Positions 62,769 to 64,000 of a stretch of 64,000 nucleotides of DNA are shown one piece after another. A program made the translations under genes and the position numbers. Numbering within the stretch: position 1 is the stretch's first letter; each line of letters begins with the position of its first letter. Source of the DNA: Lachnospiraceae bacterium MD335 (lineage in GTDB: Bacteria; Bacillota; Clostridia; Lachnospirales; Lachnospiraceae); NCBI GenBank assembly GCA_000403335.2, contig KE159628.1, positions 309,434 through 373,433 on the forward strand, read 5' to 3'. The notes below the pieces were generated by a model, which was given only the letters and a program-made list of their open reading frames with translations, was not told the origin of the DNA and did no database searches.

Positions 62769-62810
62769 AAAGAACAGTGTATGTAGAAATATGTACCCTG
62801 TTCTTTTTTT
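62769..62810 (+). terminator. Terminator after the five-codon frame
   Basis: AAAGAACAG and CTGTTCTTT pair around a 20-base loop and run into a stretch of eight T. It follows the short MSFR frame by about ten bases. Confidence 0.7.
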
Positions 62811-62852
62811 GTATAATTTCATAAAGCACTTGACAGGATAAACCAAATGTGT

Positions 62853-62894
62853 GGCCGCTCTGACTATCTAAAAAGAAAGATAGTCAGAGCGGCC
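62853..62894 (+). other. 17-bp perfect hairpin in the transposase leader
   Basis: GGCCGCTCTGACTATCT (62853-62869) pairs exactly with AGATAGTCAGAGCGGCC (62878-62894) around AAAAAGAA. It lies 43 bases before the transposase ATG. Such structures in insertion-sequence leaders can block translation from transcripts that read in from outside. The IS end itself is not identified. Confidence 0.65.
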
Positions 62895-62937
62895 CTTGTA
62901 ATCAAGAAAACATCTTGGTTGCAAGGAGGATTACACA

Positions 62938-64000
62938 ATGAATTATTCTACAGAGGTAAAGCAAAAACTATTATCCATTATTACAGAGATGGATTCTTAC
63001 CGTTGGTTGTTTACAAAGAATCCAGAAACGGATTTTTCACGTAAAAAGAAATGGTCATTTGAAGAGATAATGAAGTTTATGCTTACAATGGAGGGCAAAG
63101 CATTAAGAGATGAATTGTTGGAATATTTTGATTTTGACAGTTCCACGCCATCGGATTCAGCATTTAACCAGCGCAGGGCACAGATATTGCCAGAAGCATT
63201 TGAGTTCTTATTTCAAGAATTCACTAAATCTTTTAATGATAATGCTGCATATAAAGGACTTAGATTAATTGCCTGTGATGGTTCGGATTTATGCATTGCC
63301 TGCAATCCTAAAGATGAAACAACCTATTTTCAACCGCTTCCTGACAGCAAAGGCTTCAACCAGCTGCATTTAAACGCTTTTTATGATTTATGCAGCAGAA
63401 GATACACAGATGCAATTATCCAACCTGCCCGATTGAAAAATGAAAATAGTGCTATGTGTGAATTGATTGACAGATACCGTGGCCAGCCTGCTGTTTTTAT
63501 CGCAGACAGGGGTTATGAGAACTACAATATATTTGCTCATGCGGAACATAAAGGAATGTATTACTTAATACGCGTCAAAGATGTAACAAGTAATGGAATA
63601 GCTTCGAAACTAACAATGCTGCCAGAGAGTGATGAATTTGACGAATGGGTTAATCTTACACTCACAAAAAAGCAGACAAATGAAGTAAAAGCAAATCCCC
63701 AAAAATACAGAATTATTATGAAAAAAACACCTTTTGATTATCTTGACCTGCATTTTAATAAGTTTTACGAAATAAAAATGAGAGTAGTGCGTTTTCCAAT
63801 CTCGCAAGACTCTTATGAATGTATTATTACAAATCTGCCACAAGAAAAATTTAGTTCTGGTGAAATCAAACAGTTATATGCGAAACGCTGGGGAATAGAA
63901 ACCTCTTTTCGCGAGTTAAAATATGCATTAGGATTAACACGGTTTCATGCAAAGAAACCAGAATATATTGTGCAGGAAATATGGTCAAGAATGACTCTGT
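62938..64000 (+). CDS. IS4-family transposase, 3' end beyond the window
   Basis: At least 354 residues, open to the window edge. It starts MNYSTEVKQKLLSIIT after AAGGAGG. DDE catalytic residues: Asp in LIACDGSDLC, Asp in AVFIADRGYENY, and Glu in RWGIETSFRELKYALGL, the Y-(2)-R-(3)-E-(6)-K motif of IS4. The N-terminal part (FEEIMKFMLTMEGKALRDEL) is also typical. The frame is uninterrupted, so the insertion sequence may be active. Its right end is not visible. Confidence 0.93.
   Translation, partial: MNYSTEVKQKLLSIITEMDSYRWLFTKNPETDFSRKKKWSFEEIMKFMLTMEGKALRDELLEYFDFDSSTPSDSAFNQRRAQILPEAFEFLFQEFTKSFNDNAAYKGLRLIACDGSDLCIACNPKDETTYFQPLPDSKGFNQLHLNAFYDLCSRRYTDAIIQPARLKNENSAMCELIDRYRGQPAVFIADRGYENYNIFAHAEHKGMYYLIRVKDVTSNGIASKLTMLPESDEFDEWVNLTLTKKQTNEVKANPQKYRIIMKKTPFDYLDLHFNKFYEIKMRVVRFPISQDSYECIITNLPQEKFSSGEIKQLYAKRWGIETSFRELKYALGLTRFHAKKPEYIVQEIWSRMTL

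Overview
The window looks like a chromosomal segment of a gut-type Firmicute, most likely Lachnospiraceae (Clostridia). The basis is moderately AT-rich DNA, AGGAGG-type ribosome binding sites, a Tn916-type integrase, several LytTR/GHKL two-component systems, an EFR1-type ferredoxin, and small lipoprotein/ECF-sigma clusters of a kind I associate with that family. No species can be named from the sequence alone.

Layout. 1-2.3 kb is the right end of a Tn916-family integrative element: a deleted Rep remnant, xis, int and terminal direct repeats. 2.4-13 kb holds two LytTR response regulator - GHKL kinase - charged coiled-coil protein modules pointing away from each other. Between them lie an ABC-F ATPase, a PAS protein, a 2H phosphoesterase and a broken Rpn-type nuclease. 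A short MITE-like element with perfect 7-bp target duplications sits just upstream of each response regulator. 13-21.8 kb is an alpha-galactoside locus: GH36 enzyme, two permeases, binding protein, and a divergent YesM/YesN-type sensor pair. 21.8-26.4 kb carries a MraY paralogue and a heterodimeric ABC exporter.

27.3-31.4 kb is a PatB-type C-S lyase - NhaC antiporter - RidA operon with a divergent YheO-type regulator. Here RidA would hydrolyse the enamine/imine released by the lyase. 31.4-37.7 kb is a loose region with small regulators, a MocR-type regulator, a tRNA-Pro next to a truncated tRNA copy, an Arc-like repressor missed by length cut-offs, and a methyltransferase. 37.7-41.6 kb encodes one very large secreted protein (transglutaminase-like, Ig-like and beta-helix parts). 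43.2-44.1 kb is mntP behind a yybP-ykoY-like manganese riboswitch with two terminator hairpins.

44-60.6 kb is a graveyard of duplications. A cluster encoding a GyrI-like protein, an EFR1 ferredoxin, a lipoprotein, an ECF sigma factor, its probable anti-sigma factor and a second lipoprotein is present twice. The two copies are decayed in complementary ways, mostly by deletions that look as if they lie between short repeats. Broken amidase, adenosine deaminase, DUF3784, DUF6070 and ISAs1 transposase genes lie nearby. An intact MerR/TipAS-type regulator with an ABC transporter sits among them. The window ends with an alpha-helical membrane protein, a VOC protein, a NifX-like protein and an IS4-family transposase that runs off the right edge.

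All calls rest on reading the sequence and on recall of protein families. No database search was run.
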